Source: Ignavibacteriales bacterium
Lineage (GTDB): Bacteria > Bacteroidota > Ignavibacteria > Ignavibacteriales > Ignavibacteriaceae
DNA: 27,668 bases
Direction of reading: 5' to 3'
Assembly: GCA_020061995.1 (NCBI GenBank)
Contig: JAGUXE010000150.1
Span: 1-27,668, forward strand
Made by a program: the position numbers and the translations under genes. The first letter of the stretch is position 1; every line of letters begins with the position of its first letter. Below, in pieces: positions 8,375 through 16,028 of this stretch. A model generated the notes under the pieces. The model was not told the origin of the DNA. It searched no databases and saw nothing but the letters and a program-made list of their open reading frames with translations.

Positions 8375-9583
8375 ATGAAAAAGATTATTTTTCTAATTTT
8401 ATTCAGTATAAATTTATTTTCCCAAACCGGCTGGTATAAAGTTACTGGCGGCGATTTTAATTCAATTAGATTTGTTGACTCCTTGTACGGATGGGCTGTC
8501 GGGGGTGAAGGTACTGTTATTGCTTCAACCAATGGAGGAAATAACTGGGTGCTACAGGAAAGAAAAACAACACAAAAATTAACCTCTGTTTTCTTTGTGA
8601 ATCGCAATATCGGTTGGATAGTAGGGTTATCTGGTACAATATTAAAAACCACGAATGGTGGAACGAATTGGTCGACTCAATTCTCCGGAACAAATCGACC
8701 ATTATTCGGGCTTTTTTTTATCGATGAAAACAATGGATGGATTGGCACAGATAGTGGTAGAATCATTAAGACCACAAATGGGGGTATTGATTGGACTATT
8801 CATAAATTTAATTCATTAAATGTAATTACCTCAACTTATTTTTTCAATAAAGATACAGGTTGGATTACAGATGAAAAGGGAATTTGGAAAACAACCGACG
8901 GGGGGATGAGTTGGAGTAATAAGTTTATTGCTAACGGAGTCAGTCAATTACTTTTCACAACTCCGAGTTGCGGCTGGGCTAAGAGGGATTACGGACCTGA
9001 TCCATATGTTAGTATTATTTATAAAACTACAGACGGGGGTGAGAACTGGGCTTCCAAATATAGTCAAGCTGGAGCAAGTATTTTATATGCAATGACAGCT
9101 ATAGATACAACCCATGTATGGTTAACAGGATATTACACGGAATTTCACAAAACATCTGACGGAGGTGAACATTGGGGAAAGCATTCGTTAGGTGTTCCAG
9201 GTACTTTAAGATCAATATTTTTCATAAACAAAAACATTGGCTGGGCTGCAGGTTCAAATGGCATATATAAAACAATTGATGGCGGTTCGGTAACTTCTGT
9301 GAAGTTGGAAGAGCTTCCAACCGAGTACGCCCTTTACCAAAACTACCCGAACCCATTCAATCCGGTAACGACAATTAATTATCAAATTCCTGTTAGCGGA
9401 ATGGTTAGGTTAAAAGTATATAATGTTCTGGGAAAAGAAGTAAGAATATTGGTGAATGAAGAAAAATCAGCAGGGAGTCATAGTATAGAATTCAATGCTT
9501 CAAATCTATCAAGCGGCATATATATTTATGAATTGAGATCAAATGAATTTACATCTATGAAAAAACTAATTTTAATAAAATAA
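8375..9583 (+). CDS. Secreted YCF48-like beta-propeller protein with T9SS sorting domain
   Basis: This 402-residue protein begins with a short signal peptide (MKKIIFLILFSINLFSQ). It then has about seven YCF48/BNR-like repeats of roughly 40-45 residues, each carrying a GWxxG...KTTNGGxxW type motif (for example residues 39-58, 80-99, 121-140, 162-180, 200-225, 249-267 and 289-304). Such repeats fold as blades of a beta propeller. Residues 312-402 are a T9SS type A sorting domain (NYPNPFNPVTTINYQIP). AAGGA lies upstream of the ATG. The protein is likely surface-exposed or released. Despite the YCF48 name, a photosystem role is not implied here. The sorting-domain DNA is nearly a copy of the one in the preceding gene. 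Confidence 0.9.
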   Translation: MKKIIFLILFSINLFSQTGWYKVTGGDFNSIRFVDSLYGWAVGGEGTVIASTNGGNNWVLQERKTTQKLTSVFFVNRNIGWIVGLSGTILKTTNGGTNWSTQFSGTNRPLFGLFFIDENNGWIGTDSGRIIKTTNGGIDWTIHKFNSLNVITSTYFFNKDTGWITDEKGIWKTTDGGMSWSNKFIANGVSQLLFTTPSCGWAKRDYGPDPYVSIIYKTTDGGENWASKYSQAGASILYAMTAIDTTHVWLTGYYTEFHKTSDGGEHWGKHSLGVPGTLRSIFFINKNIGWAAGSNGIYKTIDGGSVTSVKLEELPTEYALYQNYPNPFNPVTTINYQIPVSGMVRLKVYNVLGKEVRILVNEEKSAGSHSIEFNASNLSSGIYIYELRSNEFTSMKKLILIK

Positions 9584-9603
9584 TATTTAATAATGGAGTA
9601 GTT

Positions 9604-10572
9604 ATGTTATACAGAGAACTAGGAAAAACGGGTGTTAAAATTTCTGAAATAAGTTTAGGATGCTGGACACTCGGTGGACTTAATTGGGTCAACGGTGTTC
9701 CAAATGGATGGGCTAATGTTGATGAGAATGAAGCGGCTGAAGCTATTCATTATGCAATAGATAACGGAGTTAATCACTTTGATAATGCCGATGTTTATGG
9801 CAACGGAAAGGCTGAAAGACTTCTTGCTAAAATTTTAGGAAATAAATCTAAGGATGTTACAATAGCCACAAAAGTCGGTTGGTTTCCGGGAACCGCAGCT
9901 AATGCTTTTGAACCGCAGCATATCAGACATCAATGCGAACAATCATTAATAAATCTAAAACGGGATTTTATCGATTTGTATTATTTCCATCACGGATATT
10001 TTGGAGATAATGGTGAATATCTTGATGATGCAGTTGATATGATGAATCGATTAAAAGCTGAAGGGAAAATAAGATTTATCGGGCAATCGGCTTACTCGCA
10101 TGATGATTTTATAAAATTAGTTCCCCGTGTAAAACCTGATGCACTACAAAGTTATTGCAGTGCTAAAGATAATAAGTTTATTGCCGATGGGACTCCAACG
10201 AGAAAATTATTGGAAGAATATCAAATGTCATTCATCGCATTCGGTCCCCTTGAACAGGGAATAATGCTTGGTAAATATAGCGCAAGTAATCCGCCTCAAT
10301 TTGAAGCCGGTGATCATAGAGCGAATTCAGTTCGGTTTAAACACGAAAATCTTGCTTATCTCGAAGGGAAAATAAATCAGTTAAAAGAACATTTTGGCAA
10401 TTCGGTTGAATCACTTGCAAGAGTAGCTTTGCAATTTCTGCTTCATTATAAAGTTGTTGGTGCGGTAATTCCGGGTTTTAGAAATTTGAATCAAGTAAAA
10501 GTAAATCTTAGCGCAATGGATAAACCGCTAACAGATGATGAATTCAATTTTGTAAAGAATCTTTTCTCTTAA
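9604..10572 (+). CDS. Aldo/keto reductase
   Basis: This 322-residue member of the aldo/keto reductase superfamily should act as an NAD(P)H-dependent (beta/alpha)8-barrel oxidoreductase. The N-terminal hairpin (LYRELGKTGVKISEISLGCW) is typical. The catalytic tetrad is visible: D60 and Y65 in FDNADVYG, K90 in ATKVGW, and H129 in DLYYFHHG. A C-terminal AVIPGFRNLNQV segment fits the cofactor-binding region. There is no signal peptide, so it is cytoplasmic. GGAG lies seven bases upstream of the ATG, and the gene follows the YCF48 gene by 20 nt. The substrate cannot be read from the sequence. Confidence 0.93.
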   Translation: MLYRELGKTGVKISEISLGCWTLGGLNWVNGVPNGWANVDENEAAEAIHYAIDNGVNHFDNADVYGNGKAERLLAKILGNKSKDVTIATKVGWFPGTAANAFEPQHIRHQCEQSLINLKRDFIDLYYFHHGYFGDNGEYLDDAVDMMNRLKAEGKIRFIGQSAYSHDDFIKLVPRVKPDALQSYCSAKDNKFIADGTPTRKLLEEYQMSFIAFGPLEQGIMLGKYSASNPPQFEAGDHRANSVRFKHENLAYLEGKINQLKEHFGNSVESLARVALQFLLHYKVVGAVIPGFRNLNQVKVNLSAMDKPLTDDEFNFVKNLFS

Positions 10573-10619
10573 ATTTTAATTCCTTTGCATGTCGGGCTCT
10601 TTTGAATAGCTACAAATAT

Positions 10620-10806
10620 AACTTGGTTCAGCGTCTTCTAATAATTGAGAAGATGCTGAACCAAGTTCAGCATGACAGATATTCGCACAAGGTTTTTCTA
10701 ACAAGGTCAGAATCATACCTCATTCTGCGGGAAGATGCTGAAATGATTTGCCGCAGCGAACAGCAAAACAAATACTTCCCCTCCGTCATTCTGACGGATG
10801 TCAGAA
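10620..10806. repeat. Cluster of nested palindromic intergenic repeats
   Basis: This noncoding stretch contains several overlapping palindromes. Arms 10620-10639 and 10648-10667 pair over 20 bp with one G-U pair around an 8-nt loop. The right arm can instead form its own 8-bp hairpin at 10653-10673 (ATGCTGAA/TTCAGCAT). At 10787-10806 ATTCTGAC pairs with GTCAGAAT, competing with a CCGTCA/TGACGG hairpin at 10782-10796. A weaker CAGAAT/ATTCTG pair sits at 10708-10727. The sequence resembles dispersed palindromic repeats known in many bacterial genomes, whose translation gives the familiar spurious peptide MLNQVQHD. Copy number in this genome cannot be seen from here. Confidence 0.75.
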
Positions 10807-10989
10807 TCTAAAATACTCTAAGGGTGGATTCCATCGGATAAAAAAGTAATCCGCAACTGACATATCGAACTATTAAACGTATAAAATAGCTTCTTGGCGT
10901 GGGCAAATTCGATTTCATTGTTTGCAGCAAAAATCCTTTTTCAGTAGTTTATTCATACTATTTTACATTTTTAATTTTTAGAGAATAAA
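10807..10989 (+). promoter_or_regulatory. Leader region upstream of tryptophanase, no clear element
   Basis: This is the rest of a 417-nt gap between the aldo/keto reductase gene and tryptophanase. It must hold the promoter of the tryptophanase gene unless transcription enters from upstream. I looked for a TnaC-like leader peptide with tryptophan codons and saw none. The only short frame noticed is a six-codon extension of the palindromic repeat without tryptophan. A weak 5-bp pair (GGATT/AATCC) is present. No confident promoter boxes were found. AGAG 6-9 nt before the ATG is a weak ribosome-binding site. Confidence 0.3.
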
Positions 10990-12363
10990 ATGAAAACCAT
11001 TATTGAACCATTCAGAATAAAATCTGTCGAACCAATCCGTTTTACTACAAAAGAAGAAAGAATCGAAATAATTAAAAATGCCGGTTACAATCCGTTTCTT
11101 ATTCATGCCGATGATGTGTTAATTGATCTTTTAACCGATAGCGGAACTTCCGCAATGAGCGCTCAACAGTGGGCGGGAATAATGCAGGGAGATGAATCGT
11201 ATGCCGGCTCAAGAAGTTTTTTCCGTTTTGAAGCCGCAATAAAAAAAATCACCGGATTAAAATATATTATTCCCACTCACCAGGGAAGAGCTGCAGAAAA
11301 GATAGTATTTTCGATTACAGGTGGTGAGGGAAAATTTATTCCAAACAATACCCACTTCGATACAACCCGCGCCAATATTGAGTTCTCCGGTGCTGAAGCT
11401 CATGACTTCTTAAATGAAATTGGTAAACATCCTGAAATAAGAGCCGATTTTAAAGGCGATATGGATGTTGAAAAATTGGAAAAGTTTATCCTCGAAAAAG
11501 GAAAAGAGAATATTCCGATGGTTATGATAACCATTACAAATAACTCCGGCGGCGGACAACCTGTTTCAATGAAAAATATTCGGGATGTAAAAGAAGTTTG
11601 TAAAAAATATAATCTTCCCTTGTTTATAGACGCATGCCGTTTTGCCGAAAATGCTTATTTCATCAAGATGCGTGAAAAAGGATTTGAAAATAAATCAGTA
11701 CTCGAAATCTCTCAAGAAATATTCTCTTATGCCGATGGTGTTACAATGAGCGCAAAGAAAGATGCACTTGTAAATATTGGCGGTTTTCTTGCTCTTAATG
11801 ATGAAGAACTGGCAATGAAGTGCAGAAATCTTCTTATCGTAACCGAAGGATTTCCAACTTACGGTGGATTAGCCGGAAGAGACCTCGAAGCCGTTGCGCA
11901 AGGTTTGGAGGAAGTTGTTGATGAACATTATCTTCAATATAGGATTAGAAGTGTTGAGTATCTTGGAGAAAAACTTGTAAATGCAGGAGTCCCGATTATT
12001 GAACCACCGGGAGGACATGCAATTTATATCGATGCAAAAAGATTTTTACCGGATGTTCCGCCTGAACAATTTCCCGGACAATCGGTAACATGTGAACTCT
12101 ATATTGAAGGAGGAATCCGCGGTTGTGAAATCGGAAGTGTAATGTTCGGCAAGTATGATGCAGCCGGTAAATTAACGCCTCCGCCAATGGAACTTGTAAG
12201 ATTGGCAATCCCGAGAAGAGTTTATACTCAAAGCCACATCGATTTTGTTTCCGAAGTAATCATCGAAGTTTATAATAACAGAAAAAAATTAAAAGGATAT
12301 GAAATCACTTATCAAGCTCCGATGCTTAGACATTTTACAGCACAATTTAAACCGTTAGCTTAA
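10990..12363 (+). CDS. tnaA: Tryptophanase (tryptophan indole-lyase)
   Basis: This 457-residue PLP enzyme of the tryptophanase/tyrosine phenol-lyase family cleaves tryptophan to indole, pyruvate and ammonia. The PLP lysine is in MSAKKDAL (K257 by alignment from memory). Other family blocks are IDLLTDSGT, PTHQGR, GGQPVS, DACRFAENAYFIK and EGFPTYGGLAGRD. Residues that separate the two enzymes favour tryptophanase: Asp in FDTT (D124), where tyrosine phenol-lyase has Thr; an IRGCEIGS segment without the tyrosine-specific Arg; and His in LRHFTA (H448), where tyrosine phenol-lyase has Phe. It is cytoplasmic. It is followed after 12 nt by a DUF4905 gene. No permease gene is adjacent. Confidence 0.9.
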   Translation: MKTIIEPFRIKSVEPIRFTTKEERIEIIKNAGYNPFLIHADDVLIDLLTDSGTSAMSAQQWAGIMQGDESYAGSRSFFRFEAAIKKITGLKYIIPTHQGRAAEKIVFSITGGEGKFIPNNTHFDTTRANIEFSGAEAHDFLNEIGKHPEIRADFKGDMDVEKLEKFILEKGKENIPMVMITITNNSGGGQPVSMKNIRDVKEVCKKYNLPLFIDACRFAENAYFIKMREKGFENKSVLEISQEIFSYADGVTMSAKKDALVNIGGFLALNDEELAMKCRNLLIVTEGFPTYGGLAGRDLEAVAQGLEEVVDEHYLQYRIRSVEYLGEKLVNAGVPIIEPPGGHAIYIDAKRFLPDVPPEQFPGQSVTCELYIEGGIRGCEIGSVMFGKYDAAGKLTPPPMELVRLAIPRRVYTQSHIDFVSEVIIEVYNNRKKLKGYEITYQAPMLRHFTAQFKPLA

Positions 12364-12375
12364 TAATTTGTAAGT

Positions 12376-13197
12376 ATGAAATTAAAAAAAATATTTAAGC
12401 ATGATGAAGGACGACAAATTTGGAGACTTCTTCTTAATAATAAAAATCATTTGCTTATAGAAGAAAGAGAAGTGAAAACAAAATCGGTCTTCTATTCATG
12501 TTTTGATCTCCAGAAGAAAAAATATCTTTTAAAAAGTCATCAATTTGATGAGAAATTTTGGTTAGGTGTAGAAGCCTTTACGGATGAAATACTTCTCCTC
12601 CATAAGTTTGCTAAGCCCGATATGCCTACTCACAAAGGAATGATAGCTTATTCTCTGAGTAAAAATAAAATCGAATGGGAAAACGAAAAATTACAATTTC
12701 TGTTTGTTAAAGAGAATGACCTCTATTGTTACAGCCAAAAATTTGAATCGAAAGAATTTTATCTTGTTGATTTATTAACCGGGGAGATAAAAGAAAATCT
12801 CGGTGCTGATTTCAATAAAGTTAACATCATAAAAAATGAAGTGGAACAATCAGATTTTTTTACTGGATATGTTTTCCCCGAAGCGCTTCATCCGATTAAG
12901 AATGAAAATTCATTCAACATTGTACAGAAAGTGACAAATAAATATAGTGTCAAAGGTTCATTAGATGCGCTTGAATTTGAAGAACATATTTTCGTAAATT
13001 GCCATATAGAGAATAAAGACGGAACATTAAATAATATTTTTCAAATTGTGAACATGGGGAGCAATAAAGTCATATTTGAAGAATTATTAAATAAAAAAGT
13101 TAATTCGCTATTTGTCGATTCCTTTTTTATTAAGGATAATTTCCTCTTTTTGCTGAAAGAAAAATCGGGTGTAATTAGTTATCGTATTGAAACATAA
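12376..13197 (+). CDS. DUF4905-like protein, unknown function
   Basis: This 273-residue protein has no signal peptide. The N-terminal half resembles DUF4905, a Bacteroidota family: IWRLLLNN followed by LLIEEREVKTKSVFYSCFDL, then FWLGVEAF and a MPTHKGMIAY block at about residues 93-102. The pattern suggests a beta-propeller-like fold of short repeated strands, but this is only an impression. It lies 12 nt after tryptophanase and 20 nt before the AMMECR1 gene, so it is probably in the same transcript. No strong ribosome-binding site is visible. The family name is from memory of its conserved blocks. Confidence 0.65.
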   Translation: MKLKKIFKHDEGRQIWRLLLNNKNHLLIEEREVKTKSVFYSCFDLQKKKYLLKSHQFDEKFWLGVEAFTDEILLLHKFAKPDMPTHKGMIAYSLSKNKIEWENEKLQFLFVKENDLYCYSQKFESKEFYLVDLLTGEIKENLGADFNKVNIIKNEVEQSDFFTGYVFPEALHPIKNENSFNIVQKVTNKYSVKGSLDALEFEEHIFVNCHIENKDGTLNNIFQIVNMGSNKVIFEELLNKKVNSLFVDSFFIKDNFLFLLKEKSGVISYRIET

Positions 13198-13217
13198 TTT
13201 ATATATTAGGGGTGTTT

Positions 13218-13796
13218 ATGAAATTAAGTCAAGGCGAAAAGGGAATTTTGCTTTTATCAGCAAGGGAATCGATTTATTCTTTATTCGATGAAGTAAGGTA
13301 TCCATCAATAGATTACAAAATGTATCCCTCTTTAGCCAAAAAACAGGGGGCTTTTGTAACACTTCTTAGCAATACCCAATTGAGAGGCTGCATTGGTTAT
13401 ATCTATTCTGACTTGCCAATTTTCGAGACTGTTTGTCAAGCTGCAAAATTAGCCGCTACTCAAGACCCTAGATTCCCCCCCTTGATTGAAGAAGAACTTT
13501 CTCAAATAATGATTGAAATTTCTGTTCTCTCATTACCTACCCCGATTAAAGACTATAATGACATCGAAATCGGAGTACACGGTGTTATTTTAGAGGAAGA
13601 AGATGGACGCGGAGTTCTTTTACCGCAAGTTGCAGTTGAACAGAAGTGGGATTTGCCTGATTATTTATCGGGGATTTGTCAGAAGGCGGGTCTTGAACCG
13701 AACACATGGAAAAATCGTTTTTTAAATCTCAGTACATTTACAGCACAAGTTTTTGCTGAAGAAAAACATAGGAATATTACAGGTGAAGCACATTAG
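13218..13796 (+). CDS. AMMECR1-domain protein (AmmeMemoRadiSam system protein A)
   Basis: This is a 192-residue AMMECR1-domain protein. The hallmark LRGCIGY is at residues 56-62, followed by AAKLAATQDPRFPPL at about 76-90 and GVHGVILEE later on. A GTG at 13212 is also in frame, but AGGGG sits five bases before the ATG at 13218, so I use that start. The gene overlaps the Memo gene by 14 nt. AMMECR1, Memo and a radical SAM enzyme form a conserved prokaryotic trio; here the first two are adjacent and the third is not in the window. The biochemical function of the domain is not established. Confidence 0.92.
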   Translation: MKLSQGEKGILLLSARESIYSLFDEVRYPSIDYKMYPSLAKKQGAFVTLLSNTQLRGCIGYIYSDLPIFETVCQAAKLAATQDPRFPPLIEEELSQIMIEISVLSLPTPIKDYNDIEIGVHGVILEEEDGRGVLLPQVAVEQKWDLPDYLSGICQKAGLEPNTWKNRFLNLSTFTAQVFAEEKHRNITGEAH

Positions 13797-14598
13797 AAAA
13801 ACTGCGGTTGCAGGTTTATTCTATCCATCTGATAAAAATGAATTAAGCGATTTAATAAACTCATTTTATTATGGAATGAGTGAACCGAATATAAGCGGAA
13901 TAACGGGTATGGTTGCTCCGCATGCCGGTTATATCTATTCAGGTTTAACGGCTGCTCATGCCTTTCATCAAATAAAAAACAAGAACTTCGAAACCGTTGT
14001 AATAATTTCACCAAGCCATAGAGAGTATTTCCCTGGGATCTCAATTTATAGCGGCGATGCATACGATACCCCTCTCGGTGAACTTGAAATCGACAAATTA
14101 TTTCGAAAAGAACTTACAGAAAAGAGTGAAAATATTTTCGAAGGGAAAAATGGACACCACTCAGAACACGGAATTGAAGTAGAACTTCCGTTTCTGATAA
14201 ATGCAATCGGTTTTCCGAAAATTGTTCCAATTGTTATGGGAGATCAACGGAAAGAGTTTGTTGATGAATTATCAAAAATACTTTCACCTCTTTTGAATGA
14301 AAATACTTTAGTTATTGCCAGTTCCGACCTTTCACATTTTTATACAAAAAAAGTTGCAGATAAACTTGATACAGTCGTTGCCGAAAGAATTTCTTCTTTT
14401 GATGTGGATGGACTTCAATCCGACCTTGATAATAAGAAGTGTGAAGCATGCGGTGGCGGTCCAATCATTGCCATGATGAAAGCATGTCAAAATTTTAATT
14501 CGGATAAATCAACAATATTACACCGCTCCGATTCAGGTGACATAACGGGGGATTATAGAGAAGTTGTCGGTTATTTATCCGCCGTAGTTTATCAATGA
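13783..14598 (+). CDS. Memo family protein (AmmeMemoRadiSam system protein B)
   Basis: This 271-residue Memo-family protein is related to extradiol dioxygenase folds. The likely start is a GTG at 13783, with AGGA nine bases upstream. An in-frame TTG at 13753 lies deeper in the preceding gene and adds unconserved residues. The residues matching the human MEMO1 metal site are present: H47 in VAPHAGYIYSG, H79 in SPSHREYF and C223 in ACGGGPI. H185 in SSDLSHFY and the HHSEHGIEVELPF block also fit. The gene overlaps AMMECR1 by 14 nt and the next gene by 4 nt, implying tight coupling. The substrate is unknown. Confidence 0.92.
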   Translation: MKHIRKTAVAGLFYPSDKNELSDLINSFYYGMSEPNISGITGMVAPHAGYIYSGLTAAHAFHQIKNKNFETVVIISPSHREYFPGISIYSGDAYDTPLGELEIDKLFRKELTEKSENIFEGKNGHHSEHGIEVELPFLINAIGFPKIVPIVMGDQRKEFVDELSKILSPLLNENTLVIASSDLSHFYTKKVADKLDTVVAERISSFDVDGLQSDLDNKKCEACGGGPIIAMMKACQNFNSDKSTILHRSDSGDITGDYREVVGYLSAVVYQ

Positions 14599-15476
14599 CA
14601 AACAAAAATAATATTGCAATTATCGGAACCGGTAAAATTGCACATTCCTTTACGGCCGCATTAAATAAGGTTAATCAACCCATTTCGATTACTGTTGGTA
14701 GAGAACTTAATAAAGCTAAATCTTTTTCAAAGAGGTTTTCTGTTGCTAATTTCTCTGAGAGTTTATCCTCTTTATCCGGCTTTACGGGATTAATATTTCT
14801 AGCGGTGCCCGATAGTGAAATTGAAACAGTTGCAGCACAATTAGCCAAAGTTAAATTGAAATGGAAAAGCATTTCGGTAACTCATTTCTCCGGAAGTCTT
14901 ACCGTGAAATGTTTAAATGTAGTTGAAAAACTTGGGGCAAAAACAGGTTCAATGCATATTATGCAGTCGTTTCCATCTAAAAAAGTTGTCTCAATTGTAA
15001 ATTCATTTGCCGCCGTTGAAACAAATAGTATTCCTCTTAAAAAGAAACTTTTTGCTTTAGCAAAATCGATTAAACTAAATCCTTTTGAAATTAAAACTGA
15101 ACAAAAATCATTATATCACTTAACGGGAGTTTTTGTTTCAAACTTTATGGTAGCTAATATCTATTTAGCTGAATCGTTATTCAAAAAAACCGGAATTAAA
15201 AACGTCTCTTTTCTTGAATTGATGAAACCGATTATTAATGCAACTCAAAAGAATATATTTTCTTCCGGAATCGAAAAAGCATTGTCAGGACCAATTGAAC
15301 GTGGAGATGTAAAGACTATTGAGCTTCATATAAAGAGACTTAAAAAAGAAAAAGCATTTAACGAATTAAATGCTTTTAAAGTTTTATCTTTGTCTCTTTT
15401 AAGAATGCTTCAAGCCGAAAAGGGTTCATTAACGGCATCACAAAAAGAAATTGAAAGAATATTAAAAATACTGTAA
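14595..15476 (+). CDS. Rossmann-like and DUF2520 domain protein
   Basis: This 293-residue protein has an N-terminal Rossmann domain (IAIIGTGKIAHSFTAAL at about 7-23; IFLAVPDSEIETVA later), a HFSGSL block and a C-terminal helical DUF2520 domain. The layout is like 6-phosphogluconate/ketopantoate-reductase-type dehydrogenases, with cofactor binding first and an all-helical dimerisation domain second (LYHLTGVFVSNFM, RGDVKTIELHI). The likely cofactor is NAD(P); the substrate is unknown. It starts inside the Memo stop (ATGA overlap), so it is translated with the Memo/AMMECR1 pair. Its stop directly abuts the stop of the opposite-strand gene. Confidence 0.88.
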   Translation: MTNKNNIAIIGTGKIAHSFTAALNKVNQPISITVGRELNKAKSFSKRFSVANFSESLSSLSGFTGLIFLAVPDSEIETVAAQLAKVKLKWKSISVTHFSGSLTVKCLNVVEKLGAKTGSMHIMQSFPSKKVVSIVNSFAAVETNSIPLKKKLFALAKSIKLNPFEIKTEQKSLYHLTGVFVSNFMVANIYLAESLFKKTGIKNVSFLELMKPIINATQKNIFSSGIEKALSGPIERGDVKTIELHIKRLKKEKAFNELNAFKVLSLSLLRMLQAEKGSLTASQKEIERILKIL

Positions 15477-16016
15477 CTACTTAATTTTATAATATGGAGT
15501 AAGCTCACGTAAACCCGAAGATGGGGCATCGGATAACATTTCGAATTTTAATTCTTTAATACTTTTATCCCACATAATTCGCTTGATTTCTTTTGAGGGA
15601 ATCACAATTCCATTCGTACTTAAAACACTATCCTTTATCGGTATAGTTAAAAAATAGTACCCGTCTTGATACTGCATTCCTTCAACTACTGAAATTTTAT
15701 CAAAGGTAAAACTTACTTTAGCATTGAGTTTGTTCTCTTCAACAAATAATTCACGTGACTTAATTATTTTTCCTTCATCTTTCATTTCTGAAAGGAAGTC
15801 ATCACTTTCAAGTATATAGTCGAAGAGAGTGCTTTTATCATCTTCAAATTCATTATTCCCCAAAGCATCAGATTTTATATCATAGAAAACGACAGTTGCG
15901 GTTCCCCCTTTTTTTGCATTGGGTTGAACAGTATAGCTGACTTTATGAAAAACCAGGCAACCGTTAAGCAGAATAATGAATGATAATGTAATAATCGATA
16001 AAATTAATTTTTTCAT
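15477..16016 (-). CDS. Small lipoprotein, unknown function
   Basis: This 179-residue protein has a lipoprotein signal peptide: MKKLILSIITLSFIILLNGC, with the lipobox cysteine at C20. The mature part is mixed alpha/beta with no family that I recognise. It contains GGTATVVFYDIKSDALG and an acidic DDKSTLFDYILES segment. AAAGGGA precedes the ATG. It follows the LD-carboxypeptidase gene by 12 nt, so it is probably the last gene of a lysA-carboxypeptidase-lipoprotein operon. An envelope role is likely from the lipobox alone. Confidence 0.75.
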   Translation of the reverse strand: MKKLILSIITLSFIILLNGCLVFHKVSYTVQPNAKKGGTATVVFYDIKSDALGNNEFEDDKSTLFDYILESDDFLSEMKDEGKIIKSRELFVEENKLNAKVSFTFDKISVVEGMQYQDGYYFLTIPIKDSVLSTNGIVIPSKEIKRIMWDKSIKELKFEMLSDAPSSGLRELTPYYKIK

Positions 16017-16028
16017 GATTTCCCTTTA

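Noticed and set aside
10602..10811. Open frame of 69 codons in the gap before tryptophanase
   Set aside because: It runs through palindromic repeats and contains MLNQVQHD, a peptide typical of mistranslated dispersed repeats. It has no ribosome-binding site or domain.
10990..12363. Tyrosine phenol-lyase as the identity of the beta-eliminating lyase
   Set aside because: Asp in FDTT, His in LRHFTA and the lack of the tyrosine-specific Arg match tryptophanase instead.
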